In this document: piece by piece, positions 46,164-56,751 of the stretch
How positions within the stretch are numbered: the first letter of the stretch is position 1
Layout of the letters: each line of letters begins with the position of its first letter
From: Synechococcus sp. M16CYN
GTDB lineage: Bacteria > Cyanobacteriota > Cyanobacteriia > PCC-6307 > Cyanobiaceae
Length of the DNA: 64,000 nt
Direction of reading: 5' to 3'
Assembly (NCBI RefSeq): GCF_040371545.1
Contig: NZ_AP029048.1
Location: 496,001-560,000 of the forward strand
Notes under the pieces: generated by a model
Told to the model about the DNA's origin: nothing
The model's database searches: none
Seen by the model: only the letters and a program-made list of their open reading frames with translations
Position numbers and translations under genes: made by a program

Positions 46164-48014
46164 GTGAACAAGCGTTGGCGCAACATCGGACTTGGCACCC
46201 TGCTGGTAGTTGCCATTGTGGTAATTACACCAGCTTTTTTTGGTGGCAGCAATGGCAGTCAGTCCCAGATCAATACCATTCGGTATAGCGAATTCGTTGA
46301 AGCTGTTAAAGACGACCAAATCAGTCGCGTTTTGATTGCTCCAGACCAGGGCACAGCCCAAGTCGTTGAGAATGATGGTCGCCGCGCTCAGGTAAATCTT
46401 GCACCTGATCGTGAGCTGCTTAGCCTCCTTACCAGTCATAACGTTGACATTGCTGTTCAACCTTCCCGTCAGACTCCCGGTTGGCAGCAAGCAGCTGGGA
46501 GTTTAATTTTTCCGCTACTTCTCCTTGGTGGTTTGTTTTTCCTTTTCCGCCGTGCCCAAAGTGGTAGCGGTGGTAATCCTGCGATGCAGTTCGGTAAGAG
46601 CAAAGCACGAGTCCAAATGGAACCTTCCACCCAGGTAACTTTTACAGATGTAGCCGGTATTGAAGGAGCCAAACTGGAGCTAACCGAGGTAGTGGATTTT
46701 CTCAAAAATCCTGACCGTTTTACAGCTGTCGGCGCCAAAATCCCGAAAGGAGTTTTGCTAGTAGGTCCTCCGGGAACCGGTAAAACTCTTTTGGCCAAAG
46801 CTGTTGCCGGTGAGGCAGGCGTTCCGTTCTTTTCTATCTCTGGTTCAGAATTCGTGGAGATGTTCGTTGGCGTTGGCGCAAGTCGCGTCCGTGATTTGTT
46901 TGAACAGGCCAAAAAGAATTCTCCCTGCATTGTGTTCATTGACGAAATCGATGCTGTTGGTCGTCAGCGAGGTGCTGGTCTAGGCGGTGGTAACGACGAA
47001 CGTGAACAGACTTTGAATCAACTCCTCACCGAGATGGACGGGTTTGAGGGCAACACAGGCATAATCATTGTTGCTGCCACCAACCGGCCTGATGTGCTTG
47101 ATGCGGCCTTAATGCGTCCAGGTCGTTTCGATCGTCAAGTCACGGTTGACCGTCCTGATTATCTGGGGCGTCTGCAAATTTTGGGAGTTCATGCCCGTGG
47201 CAAGACGCTAGCCAAGGATGTTGATTTGGACAAGGTGGCGCGGCGTACACCTGGTTACACCGGTGCAGATCTTGCTAACTTGCTGAATGAAGCAGCAATT
47301 CTGGCTGCTCGTCGTGAGCTAACAGAAGTAAGCAACGACGAGATCAGTGACGCCATTGAACGTGTAATGGCAGGCCCCGAGAAGAAAGACCGTTTCATGA
47401 GTGAGCGCCGGGCTCGTTTGGTTGCTTACCATGAGGCTGGTCATGCTTTAGTCGGAGCTTTGATGCCTGATTACGACCCCGTTCAGAAGATCTCGATTAT
47501 TCCTCGTGGCAATGCCGGTGGCCTGACATTCTTTACACCTAGTGAAGAACGCATGGAATCAGGTCTGTACTCCCGTGCCTATCTCCAGAATCAGATGGCA
47601 GTTGCCCTTGGTGGCAGGGTTGCTGAAGAGATTGTCTACGGCGAGGACGAAGTTACCACAGGCGCTTCTAACGATCTCCAACAGGTTGCTTCGACGGCTC
47701 GTCAAATGATTACCCGTTTCGGTATGAGTGACGTCCTTGGTCCAGTCGCCTTAGGCCGTGCGCAGGGAGGTATGTTTCTTGGACGTGACATTGCTGCTGA
47801 ACGCGATTTCTCCGAAGAGACAGCTGCAACTATCGATCAAGAAGTTTCTGATCTCGTTGATGTCGCTTATAAACGTGCCACCAAGGTCTTGGTTGATAAT
47901 CGCGCGGTTCTTGATGAACTCGCCTCGATACTTGTAGAACAAGAAACCGTCGATGCTGAGGAGCTTCAGGAGCTTTTAATCAAGCGTGACGTCCGGGCTG
48001 CTGAATACGTCTGA
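46164..48014 (+). CDS. ftsH: ATP-dependent zinc metalloprotease FtsH
   Basis: FtsH forms hexamers in the thylakoid membrane and degrades damaged D1 and other proteins. Two N-terminal helices (about 8-26 and 112-128) flank a lumenal region. The AAA+ domain has Walker [14 protein letters not shown] (about 200), Walker [17 protein letters not shown], and the second region of homology [20 protein letters not shown]. The zinc site is [11 protein letters not shown] (about 421). The opening [14 protein letters not shown] resembles FtsH2 (Slr0228) of Synechocystis. The start is GTG. Length of 616 aa is typical. Confidence 0.97.
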   Translation: MNKRWRNIGLGTLLVVAIVVITPAFFGGSNGSQSQINTIRYSEFVEAVKDDQISRVLIAPDQGTAQVVENDGRRAQVNLAPDRELLSLLTSHNVDIAVQPSRQTPGWQQAAGSLIFPLLLLGGLFFLFRRAQSGSGGNPAMQFGKSKARVQMEPSTQVTFTDVAGIEGAKLELTEVVDFLKNPDRFTAVGAKIPKGVLLVGPPGTGKTLLAKAVAGEAGVPFFSISGSEFVEMFVGVGASRVRDLFEQAKKNSPCIVFIDEIDAVGRQRGAGLGGGNDEREQTLNQLLTEMDGFEGNTGIIIVAATNRPDVLDAALMRPGRFDRQVTVDRPDYLGRLQILGVHARGKTLAKDVDLDKVARRTPGYTGADLANLLNEAAILAARRELTEVSNDEISDAIERVMAGPEKKDRFMSERRARLVAYHEAGHALVGALMPDYDPVQKISIIPRGNAGGLTFFTPSEERMESGLYSRAYLQNQMAVALGGRVAEEIVYGEDEVTTGASNDLQQVASTARQMITRFGMSDVLGPVALGRAQGGMFLGRDIAAERDFSEETAATIDQEVSDLVDVAYKRATKVLVDNRAVLDELASILVEQETVDAEELQELLIKRDVRAAEYV

Positions 48015-48672
48015 TTCCTATCATTGTACATGGTTGGCGCGTCAAGAGGCATTAATTGCTTCGCTGCGCAGCCAACCTCTTCTTTTGGTTGTTCGCCCGG
48101 CGATAAAAGACCTCACTGGCTCTAGTAATCTTCTGATTCAGCTGCACGATCTTCACGAAGCCGGCCTGCGCCATATCGAACTAGCGTGGAGTTCGCATTC
48201 TGGTTGGATCCCTTGGGTCAAACAAGTTAGACAATGCTGTCCGCGTTTTCAATTGGCTGCTGCTTCGATTACAGCACCGATGGCATTATTCGATTTGCAA
48301 ACCCTTGATTTTGCTTATGCGATGTCTCCCTGCTGGGATCCTACTCTTGTGAGTTTAGCAAGGGATCAGGGAATACTCCTTGTGCCAGGAGTCTTTAGTC
48401 CAACTGAGGTACATCAAGCGGTGTCATTTGGGTGTCGACTAGTCAAGCTGTTCCCTGCCATAACTCTCGGTATTTCATATTGGAATAGGCTGGCTGCCCC
48501 TTTGGGTTCACTTCCATTCGTAATTGCAGCGGGCGGGTTGACTGCCCATGACTTATCTAATTGGCTCTCTGCAGGTTACGATGCTGTTGCTCTTGGACAT
48601 CAAACAGTTGGTTCGGACGGAGTTGATCCTAAACTTTTCACCTGGCTAACTCAAGTTTCGAACCTAGCTTAA
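47986..48672 (+). CDS. KDPG-aldolase-like protein (Eda family, altered active site)
   Basis: This 228-aa TIM-barrel protein keeps the class I aldolase lysine in RLVKLFPAI (about 162) and the Glu in RHIELAWSS. The Arg that normally follows the Glu in Eda (LRT) is Ser here, and the GAGT strand is AAASIT. The family enzyme splits 2-keto-3-deoxy-6-phosphogluconate to pyruvate and glyceraldehyde-3-phosphate in the Entner-Doudoroff route. The altered residues make the exact activity doubtful. The GTG start overlaps the ftsH end by 29 bp; a later start is possible. Confidence 0.8.
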   Translation: MTSGLLNTSDSYHCTWLARQEALIASLRSQPLLLVVRPAIKDLTGSSNLLIQLHDLHEAGLRHIELAWSSHSGWIPWVKQVRQCCPRFQLAAASITAPMALFDLQTLDFAYAMSPCWDPTLVSLARDQGILLVPGVFSPTEVHQAVSFGCRLVKLFPAITLGISYWNRLAAPLGSLPFVIAAGGLTAHDLSNWLSAGYDAVALGHQTVGSDGVDPKLFTWLTQVSNLA

Positions 48673-49081
48673 CAAGCTTCTATTCGACTACATGAGCTTG
48701 TAATTCACCATCGGACCGAGCTATAAGTAAATCTAAGCTTATATTTCAGCCATAAAAAATAGAGATTTTTCCTTTAATCATCGCCACAAAAAATTAACTA
48801 CTACTGAGATAGTATATGATTTAAAACGCGGTCAAATCTTGACATAGTTAATAGTTGATTATGTTTTAAATATGTCTTATTCACCGAAGTAAGTTTTTAC
48901 CTTAAATAATGAGGAATTCGTTTTCATACCAGATCATCACGATTACCTTGTCACTTCTAGTAAACAGAAAATTTCAAAAAGCTTATGTAGCATATGTACA
49001 TGCGAGCTAAGGCTACGTGTGATCGGTTTGTCAGGTTATTTTAGTATTGGTAATGGTTCTCCGATATCCAGCTATTGAATC
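48673..49081. other. Intergenic stretch between convergent eda-like gene and aroC
   Basis: This is about 409 bp of AT-rich sequence. A weak hairpin (ACAAGCT/AGCTTGT) lies just after the eda-like stop and may help termination. I see no gene or RNA motif. Confidence 0.4.
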
Positions 49082-50176
49082 TTACCAGAAGCTGCATTGG
49101 CCCTGTTGTCTAAGCTGATGATCCGCCAATGTCAAAGCCACCATTGCTTCTACTATCGGTACAGCCCTCGGCAGCACACAAGGGTCATGTCTTCCTTTGC
49201 TGGCTAAAATGGTTGCTCTGCCATCGGAATTGATGGTTTGCTGTTTCTTGCGAATGGTTGCCGTTGGTTTAAAACCAACTCGAATCACGATTGGTTCACC
49301 GTTACTAATTCCACCTTGAATGCCGCCGGAATTATTGGTGGCAGTGTGAAGGCGTCCGTCGCTTCCTGAAATGAAAGCGTCATTATGCTCACTCCCTTTT
49401 AACAGAGTACCGCTAAAACCTGAGCCAATTTCAAATCCTTTAGTTGCAGGAAGAGACATTACAGCTTTGGCAAGATCTGCCTCTAATTTGTCAAAGACTG
49501 GCATTCCTAGTCCTATCGCAGGAGTGCGAACAACGCATTCGATCACACCACCACAGGAGTCCCCCTCTTGGCCAATCGCTTCGATTCGCTCGATCATTCT
49601 GCTCGCAGTGTTAGCGTCCGGGCAGCGCACAATATTGGCCTCAATCTCATCAATTGAGACAGTTAGTGGGTCGATCGCACCGGCTTCGAGAGAGTGAATT
49701 TGTTTTACCCATGCCAGGATTTCTGTACCCGCTACTTTGCGCAATAGTTGCTTGGCGACAGAGCCAGCTACCACCCTGCTAATAGTTTCACGCGCAGAAG
49801 CACGTCCTCCTCCACTACGTGCTTGGATGCCATACTTAAATTGATATGTCGCATCGGCATGGGAAGGACGAAAAGCGACTGCGACGTCATCATAGTCTCC
49901 TGGTCGCTGATCCTTATTATGTACCAACATTGCAATAGGGGTTCCAAGAGTGGTTTTACCATCTAGCAGACCACTCAGGATTTCTAATTGATCTGTTTCC
50001 TTGCGCGGCGTGGTAATGCGACTTTGTCCTGGTTTGCGACGGTCTAGTTCTGCCTGTATTTCATCTAGATCTAGTTCCAACCTTGGTGGACACCCTTCTA
50101 TGACGACACCGACGCCCCTGCCGTGAGATTCGCCAAAGGTGCTAATGCGGAAGAGATCGCCGAAACTACTACCCAT
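49082..50176 (-). CDS. aroC: Chorismate synthase
   Basis: AroC forms chorismate, the precursor of aromatic amino acids and of plastoquinone, using reduced FMN. The 364-aa protein has the family start [24 protein letters not shown] and [14 protein letters not shown]. It also has [27 protein letters not shown] and the C-terminal [18 protein letters not shown]. All are typical of bacterial monofunctional chorismate synthase. Single gene, convergent with the eda-like gene. Confidence 0.97.
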   Translation of the reverse strand: MGSSFGDLFRISTFGESHGRGVGVVIEGCPPRLELDLDEIQAELDRRKPGQSRITTPRKETDQLEILSGLLDGKTTLGTPIAMLVHNKDQRPGDYDDVAVAFRPSHADATYQFKYGIQARSGGGRASARETISRVVAGSVAKQLLRKVAGTEILAWVKQIHSLEAGAIDPLTVSIDEIEANIVRCPDANTASRMIERIEAIGQEGDSCGGVIECVVRTPAIGLGMPVFDKLEADLAKAVMSLPATKGFEIGSGFSGTLLKGSEHNDAFISGSDGRLHTATNNSGGIQGGISNGEPIVIRVGFKPTATIRKKQQTINSDGRATILASKGRHDPCVLPRAVPIVEAMVALTLADHQLRQQGQCSFW

Positions 50177-50614
50177 GGCTAATAGTCGATCGAAAAGAAA
50201 CCAAGGGGTGACTGATTGCTACACTAATGTCGGTAAAATTTCGAGTTAGCATGTGGATAAAGTCACTGTTACTATCTTGATTTTGGCTAGTATGGCGTCG
50301 TCTCAGAACTAGTGTGAAAAATCATTTCTATTAAGAAGTACATCATACAAAGATAGTAACGCTATTTAAAGCCTTAGGAATTAAATTTTCATCGTTATTT
50401 TAGTAGCATGGGATTAGATTTGTCTAATCACATCGTAAGAGTTAGTGTCCTGTCCCCAACTTTACATTGTACGTACACAAAAATTAAAGATAATTATTGT
50501 TAGATATAACCTATTTATGACCAAGCTATTCTGATATAGCGCGGTTGCTCTTATTTTTTTCAAAGATAGGAATATATATTTGTTTAGTTATGATGCCATT
50601 CAAAGGCAAAATCG
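50177..50614. other. Intergenic stretch between aroC and the psbA repeat block
   Basis: About 438 bp of AT-rich sequence upstream of aroC and downstream of psbA copy 1. No gene is supported. It should include the aroC promoter. It ends at the exact boundary of the psbA duplication. Confidence 0.4.
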
Positions 50615-51759
50615 AAAGGAAACAGAGTAGAAAAGTAAAAAAACCTCCGTCAGAAGACGGAGGTTTGGGAGGTTTCGGGTGATTCGGTTAATCGAAACCG
50701 GGCTGTCTACATTGACTTTAGATCAACCAATTGCAGGTGCCTGCAGAGCCACAGGAGTGGATTCGGCAGCTGCTAGATCCAGAGGGAAGTTGTGAGCGTT
50801 GCGCTCGTGCATTACTTCCATGCCAAGACCGGCACGATTCAACACATCGGCCCAAGTATTCAAGAGACGACCTTGACCATCAAGAATGGACTGGTTGAAG
50901 TTGAAACCATTCAGGTTGAAGGCCATGGTTGACACGCCAAGAGCGGTGAACCAGATGCCAACAACGGGCCAAGCAGCCAGGAAGAAGTGAAGGCTGCGGC
51001 TGTTATTGAAAGATGCGTACTGGAAGATCAGACGACCGAAGTAGCCGTGAGCAGCAACGATGTTGTAAGTCTCTTCCTCTTGGCCGAATTTATAGCCGTA
51101 GTTCTGGGACTCGCTTTCGGTCGTTTCACGCACCAAGGAGGAAGTCACCAGTGATCCGTGCATTGCGGAGAACAAGCTACCGCCGAAAACACCTGCAACA
51201 CCCAACATATGGAAGGGGTGCATCAGAATGTTGTGCTCTGCTTGGAACACCAACATGTAGTTGAAAGTTCCAGAAATGCCCAGGGGCATTGCATCTGAGA
51301 ATGAACCCTGACCGAAGGGGTAGACCAGGAACACTGCGGAAGCAGCAGCGACAGGAGCGCTGTAAGCAACACAGATCCAGGGGCGCATACCCAAGCGGTA
51401 GGACAGTTCCCACTCACGTCCCATATAGGCGTAAATGCCGATAAGGAAGTGGAAAACAACGAGCTGGAAAGGACCGCCGTTGTACAGCCACTCGTCGAGT
51501 GAGGCTGCTTCCCAAATGGGATAGAAGTGCAGGCCGATGGCGTTACTGGAAGGAACAACAGCACCGGAGATGATGTTGTTGCCGTACATCAAAGAGCCAG
51601 CGACAGGCTCACGGATGCCATCGATGTCAACCGGAGGTGCGGCAACAAAAGCGATGACAAAACAAATGGTGGCAGCCAACAGAGTTGGGATCATCAGTAC
51701 ACCAAACCAACCGACATACAGACGGTTATTGGTGGAAGTGACCCACTCACAGAAAGACT
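50615..51759 (-). repeat. psbA direct repeat, copy 1 (about 1,145 bp)
   Basis: This block covers codon ~15 of psbA to its stop, the 3' untranslated region and terminator. It is identical to 54146-55290 in every stretch I compared, including silent positions. The offset is a constant 3,531 bp. Identity ends sharply on both sides. Confidence 0.95.
50641..50666 (-). terminator. Terminator of psbA copy 1
   Basis: AAACCTCCGTC and GACGGAGGTTT form an 11-bp stem with a four-base loop. On the minus strand the stem is followed by a run of T residues, giving a classic intrinsic terminator 57 bp after the psbA stop. Confidence 0.9.
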
Positions 51760-51802
51760 GCCAACTAGAAGCGCTGGAGCGCTGCTGGATGGTTGTGGTC
51801 AT
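50723..51802 (-). CDS. psbA: Photosystem II D1 protein, copy 1
   Basis: D1 binds the primary charge-separation cofactors and most manganese-cluster ligands. The 359-aa sequence has five membrane helices. Its N-terminal tail is standard, [15 protein letters not shown]. Glu130 in [10 protein letters not shown] is the D1:2-type form linked to high-light tolerance. [13 protein letters not shown] precedes the C-terminal extension that CtpA removes. The gene differs from copy 2 only in the first ~15 codons and its upstream region. It is followed by a strong terminator and is probably single-gene transcribed. Confidence 0.99.
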   Translation of the reverse strand: MTTTIQQRSSASSWQSFCEWVTSTNNRLYVGWFGVLMIPTLLAATICFVIAFVAAPPVDIDGIREPVAGSLMYGNNIISGAVVPSSNAIGLHFYPIWEAASLDEWLYNGGPFQLVVFHFLIGIYAYMGREWELSYRLGMRPWICVAYSAPVAAASAVFLVYPFGQGSFSDAMPLGISGTFNYMLVFQAEHNILMHPFHMLGVAGVFGGSLFSAMHGSLVTSSLVRETTESESQNYGYKFGQEEETYNIVAAHGYFGRLIFQYASFNNSRSLHFFLAAWPVVGIWFTALGVSTMAFNLNGFNFNQSILDGQGRLLNTWADVLNRAGLGMEVMHERNAHNFPLDLAAAESTPVALQAPAIG

Positions 51803-53128
<1,326 letters not shown>

Positions 53129-53199
53129 ACCATAATGGTTTACATTAAGTTTCCAACTAAAATATTAAGCCAAATTCAATTTTTAGTTAGACTCAACCA

Positions 53200-54084
53200 A
53201 TGCCCAATCTAGAAATTCGACTTGCCCAGCCCTCAGATATTCCAACAATAATCGATTGGGCTAAGAATGAAGATTTTGCACCTGGATCAGGAGATGTTCA
53301 AATTTATAGAAATACTGATAAGCAAGGAATTTGGGTAGCATGGGTTGACTCATTAGCTGTCGGATGTATCGCCGGAATTAAATACAATCATATCTACGGA
53401 TTTATAGGTTTGTACATTGTTAAGCCTGAGTATAGGCGAAATGGTTATGGACACAAACTTTGGGAAAAAGCACTTGCGCATCTCAATAATGTGCAGTGTA
53501 TTGGGCTAGAAGCTGCTCCACATTTAGTTGATAGTTATTCAGAATGGGGATTTAAAGCTTCATCTCAAACTATCCGATGGCAACTCTTCAAGATAGATGA
53601 AATTAATCATACAGAACAACTATTAAATAACCACAATTTCCATGTTGTTACAGGGAATCAAATTCCCTTAGAAGTAATTAATAAATATGATGCGATGCGA
53701 GAGTCTACAGCAAGACCACATTTTCTGTCTCAGTGGTTAAAGCACCAGAGTGGCAGAGTAATGACTTTAATTGATAATAACAATTTATGCCATGGTTTTG
53801 CTCGCATACGACCTTGCTTTCTTACTGTAGGTGAGGGCTGGAGAATTGGTCCAATCCTAGCTGATTCACAACAACTCGCTAAAATTCTAATTACGAATCT
53901 TTTAAGCCAGCATCAAGGAATAGTTTTGATTGATTCACCTCAAAATAATACTAAAGCTCAGGCTCTTCTGTTTAGCTTAGGATTCAGACAAGTCTCGTTT
54001 ACAATTCGTATGTATAAGGGACTTTGTCATCATGTTGTTTCAACCAAGGATGTTTATGGACTTGCGTGTCTTGAGCTTGGTTAA
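53200..54084 (+). CDS. GNAT acetyltransferase with a second C-terminal acetyltransferase-like domain
   Basis: The N-terminal GNAT domain (about 1-130) shows IRLAQPSDIPTIIDWAKNE and the acetyl-CoA motif LYIVKPEYRRNGYGHKLWEKA. The C-terminal part (about 150-294) has RIGPILADSQQLAKILITNLL, QALLFSLGFRQVSFTIRMYKG and VYGLACLELG, the pattern of the YitH/Acetyltransf_18 domain. Substrate is unknown. The gene is strongly AT-rich and follows gap after 71 bp, possibly in one operon. Together they lie between the two psbA copies. Confidence 0.88.
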   Translation: MPNLEIRLAQPSDIPTIIDWAKNEDFAPGSGDVQIYRNTDKQGIWVAWVDSLAVGCIAGIKYNHIYGFIGLYIVKPEYRRNGYGHKLWEKALAHLNNVQCIGLEAAPHLVDSYSEWGFKASSQTIRWQLFKIDEINHTEQLLNNHNFHVVTGNQIPLEVINKYDAMRESTARPHFLSQWLKHQSGRVMTLIDNNNLCHGFARIRPCFLTVGEGWRIGPILADSQQLAKILITNLLSQHQGIVLIDSPQNNTKAQALLFSLGFRQVSFTIRMYKGLCHHVVSTKDVYGLACLELG

Positions 54085-54145
54085 ATAAAATTATTTAAGT
54101 TAACATTTTTATCTATTGCAGAATTAATCAAGGGTAAAGATTGAT

Positions 54146-55290
54146 AAAGGAAACAGAGTAGAAAAGTAAAAAAACCTCCGTCAGAAGACGGAGGTTTGGG
54201 AGGTTTCGGGTGATTCGGTTAATCGAAACCGGGCTGTCTACATTGACTTTAGATCAACCAATTGCAGGTGCCTGCAGAGCCACAGGAGTGGATTCGGCAG
54301 CTGCTAGATCCAGAGGGAAGTTGTGAGCGTTGCGCTCGTGCATTACTTCCATGCCAAGACCGGCACGATTCAACACATCGGCCCAAGTATTCAAGAGACG
54401 ACCTTGACCATCAAGAATGGACTGGTTGAAGTTGAAACCATTCAGGTTGAAGGCCATGGTTGACACGCCAAGAGCGGTGAACCAGATGCCAACAACGGGC
54501 CAAGCAGCCAGGAAGAAGTGAAGGCTGCGGCTGTTATTGAAAGATGCGTACTGGAAGATCAGACGACCGAAGTAGCCGTGAGCAGCAACGATGTTGTAAG
54601 TCTCTTCCTCTTGGCCGAATTTATAGCCGTAGTTCTGGGACTCGCTTTCGGTCGTTTCACGCACCAAGGAGGAAGTCACCAGTGATCCGTGCATTGCGGA
54701 GAACAAGCTACCGCCGAAAACACCTGCAACACCCAACATATGGAAGGGGTGCATCAGAATGTTGTGCTCTGCTTGGAACACCAACATGTAGTTGAAAGTT
54801 CCAGAAATGCCCAGGGGCATTGCATCTGAGAATGAACCCTGACCGAAGGGGTAGACCAGGAACACTGCGGAAGCAGCAGCGACAGGAGCGCTGTAAGCAA
54901 CACAGATCCAGGGGCGCATACCCAAGCGGTAGGACAGTTCCCACTCACGTCCCATATAGGCGTAAATGCCGATAAGGAAGTGGAAAACAACGAGCTGGAA
55001 AGGACCGCCGTTGTACAGCCACTCGTCGAGTGAGGCTGCTTCCCAAATGGGATAGAAGTGCAGGCCGATGGCGTTACTGGAAGGAACAACAGCACCGGAG
55101 ATGATGTTGTTGCCGTACATCAAAGAGCCAGCGACAGGCTCACGGATGCCATCGATGTCAACCGGAGGTGCGGCAACAAAAGCGATGACAAAACAAATGG
55201 TGGCAGCCAACAGAGTTGGGATCATCAGTACACCAAACCAACCGACATACAGACGGTTATTGGTGGAAGTGACCCACTCACAGAAAGACT
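54146..55290 (-). repeat. psbA direct repeat, copy 2 (about 1,145 bp)
   Basis: This is the partner of 50615-51759, in the same orientation and identical in every stretch compared. The boundaries fall just past the terminator on one side and at codon ~14 of psbA on the other. Confidence 0.95.
54172..54197 (-). terminator. Terminator of psbA copy 2
   Basis: Same 11-bp stem, four-base loop and T-run as at copy 1, included in the duplicated block. Confidence 0.9.
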
Positions 55291-55330
55291 CCCAGCTACT
55301 CTTGCGTTCGCTACGAATTAGGATAGACAT
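54254..55330 (-). CDS. psbA: Photosystem II D1 protein, copy 2 with divergent N-terminal tail
   Basis: From residue ~15 this is the same protein as copy 1, with the Glu130-type form, all cofactor ligands and the C-terminal processing site. The N-terminal tail is [14 protein letters not shown] in place of [16 protein letters not shown] start at the ATG at 55330; an upstream in-frame ATG would add 11 residues and is less likely. The promoter region is unrelated to copy 1, so expression may differ. The cytoplasmic D1 tail is where FtsH starts degradation, so the change could affect turnover. Confidence 0.97.
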   Translation of the reverse strand: MSILIRSERKSSWESFCEWVTSTNNRLYVGWFGVLMIPTLLAATICFVIAFVAAPPVDIDGIREPVAGSLMYGNNIISGAVVPSSNAIGLHFYPIWEAASLDEWLYNGGPFQLVVFHFLIGIYAYMGREWELSYRLGMRPWICVAYSAPVAAASAVFLVYPFGQGSFSDAMPLGISGTFNYMLVFQAEHNILMHPFHMLGVAGVFGGSLFSAMHGSLVTSSLVRETTESESQNYGYKFGQEEETYNIVAAHGYFGRLIFQYASFNNSRSLHFFLAAWPVVGIWFTALGVSTMAFNLNGFNFNQSILDGQGRLLNTWADVLNRAGLGMEVMHERNAHNFPLDLAAAESTPVALQAPAIG

Positions 55331-55470
55331 TATAGAAGAATAAAAACGGACTAACCCCTCCACGAATAGGGAGATTGGTCAGCGGGAGTTTACATGACTG
55401 GTATGACCAAAGCTCCAGATTTTTAATACTCTGAATTATGTTTAAAAAAATTCACGCGGCACTTAATTTT

Positions 55471-56751
55471 TCATGAAGTTGTATTCAGTGCCCACTGGCG
55501 GGATTGTTGAAGAAATTTTGACCAGTTAAGACGTTCCTTCTCAGCCGCACGGGCTATTAAGAGTGGTGCCTCAAGTTTCAGTAACTTGAGATCAGGTTCT
55601 GATACTCCAGCATTTATAGCCAACCAGTCAGCCATAGAGCGACCAACGACGCGAGTTAAATAAGCTGCGCTTAGAGACTGCATCACTCCCGCAGCTAACC
55701 AGCTTCCAGCATCGAGCTTTGCCAGACTCAATAGCGTCTGACTGGCCCACTCCACTACTCCCTGTGCCAAGGCTGCTTTAACCAGCTGGGACGCAGCCTC
55801 CTGGAGCGCATCTAGTTTGATATCCGTTCCCCAAATCTCTTTCATCTCCTTCATCATTAGACCGTTGGCCACTACTAGCGCGAGCAGATCCAGACTGAGC
55901 AGTGGAGAAGCGAAAACTGAACCTGCCACAACCCATTGGGTACGTTGCTGTAGTTGCTGAAACCGAGCACGCCGATAAAATTCGAGATCAGCTTGCCAAC
56001 GTCGGTGCAGGTCTTCGAGTAGACGTTGACGAGTATCAGGCAATCCATACTTTAAAGCTCGCCGAAGCGGAGCGAGAGATGTACGGAGAGACTCATAATG
56101 GCTCTGCACTATGATGCGGTTCCGCCACCGTTCGGGTAGATCCGTTTTTATTTGAGCAGTAGTTTGTTCGGTTGACTGACCAAAACATGCGCCTACCAGT
56201 ATCCAGGCTGGTTGAGTTACAGGGACTTCCTGAAGCCACAGAAACTCGGAAGCTGTTAACGGGCTAGATAAGCTGAATAAGATTGCGTCTTGGTTTTGCA
56301 AAACAACAGGCCAGCAGCGCTTCCCATCGATACAAACCAGGGGATGGCAGAATGAGAGTTCGAGGGATGCTGAACCAGCGAGACTTTGTTGTAAAGAGGT
56401 GTGATTAGACACATCCGACTGATTGAAACTTACAAATGCGATCCGTTGTGGTCCAGATCGTTCAACAATATTCTTCAGGTCCTGACGTCTTAATGCAGTA
56501 GCCGATGGATTGGCTTCGAACAGTTCGAACTGATTCAAAACGGTCTGGCAGCGCTCAATCCAAACATCTATGGATACCGGAGCGACAAAGCAAGGTTTGG
56601 AGGCTTCCCGTCCAAGCCAAAGCACACAACCAACCACCACTAGGGCACCAAATCCCTCGCCCGGGATATGGATCACATTACTGAATAACCACTGTTCAAC
56701 CAACAAACCCCCAGCAGCAAGCGCTAATGGCTTAACAAGGGAATTTGGCAT
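55471..56751 (-). CDS. DUF697 protein with a degenerate GTPase-like region
   Basis: This membrane protein of 426 aa from the chosen ATG has an N-terminal hydrophobic region (about 5-45). The central stretch RIAFVSFNQSDVSNHTSLQQ through ILFSLSSPLTASEFLWL and WILVGACFG resembles an Era-like GTPase that has lost its P-loop. The C-terminal DUF697 region (about 250-400) has hydrophobic segments (VVAGSVFASPLLSLDLLALVV) and alanine-rich helices. DUF697 is normally fused to or neighbours small GTPases in cyanobacteria. Function is unknown. A longer frame to 56886 exists, but the extra N-terminus looks non-coding. Confidence 0.75.
   Translation of the reverse strand: MPNSLVKPLALAAGGLLVEQWLFSNVIHIPGEGFGALVVVGCVLWLGREASKPCFVAPVSIDVWIERCQTVLNQFELFEANPSATALRRQDLKNIVERSGPQRIAFVSFNQSDVSNHTSLQQSLAGSASLELSFCHPLVCIDGKRCWPVVLQNQDAILFSLSSPLTASEFLWLQEVPVTQPAWILVGACFGQSTEQTTAQIKTDLPERWRNRIIVQSHYESLRTSLAPLRRALKYGLPDTRQRLLEDLHRRWQADLEFYRRARFQQLQQRTQWVVAGSVFASPLLSLDLLALVVANGLMMKEMKEIWGTDIKLDALQEAASQLVKAALAQGVVEWASQTLLSLAKLDAGSWLAAGVMQSLSAAYLTRVVGRSMADWLAINAGVSEPDLKLLKLEAPLLIARAAEKERLNWSKFLQQSRQWALNTTS

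Noticed and set aside
51013-51264. Frames antisense to psbA repeated at both copies
   Set aside because: They are duplicated only because psbA is duplicated, and are shadows of it.
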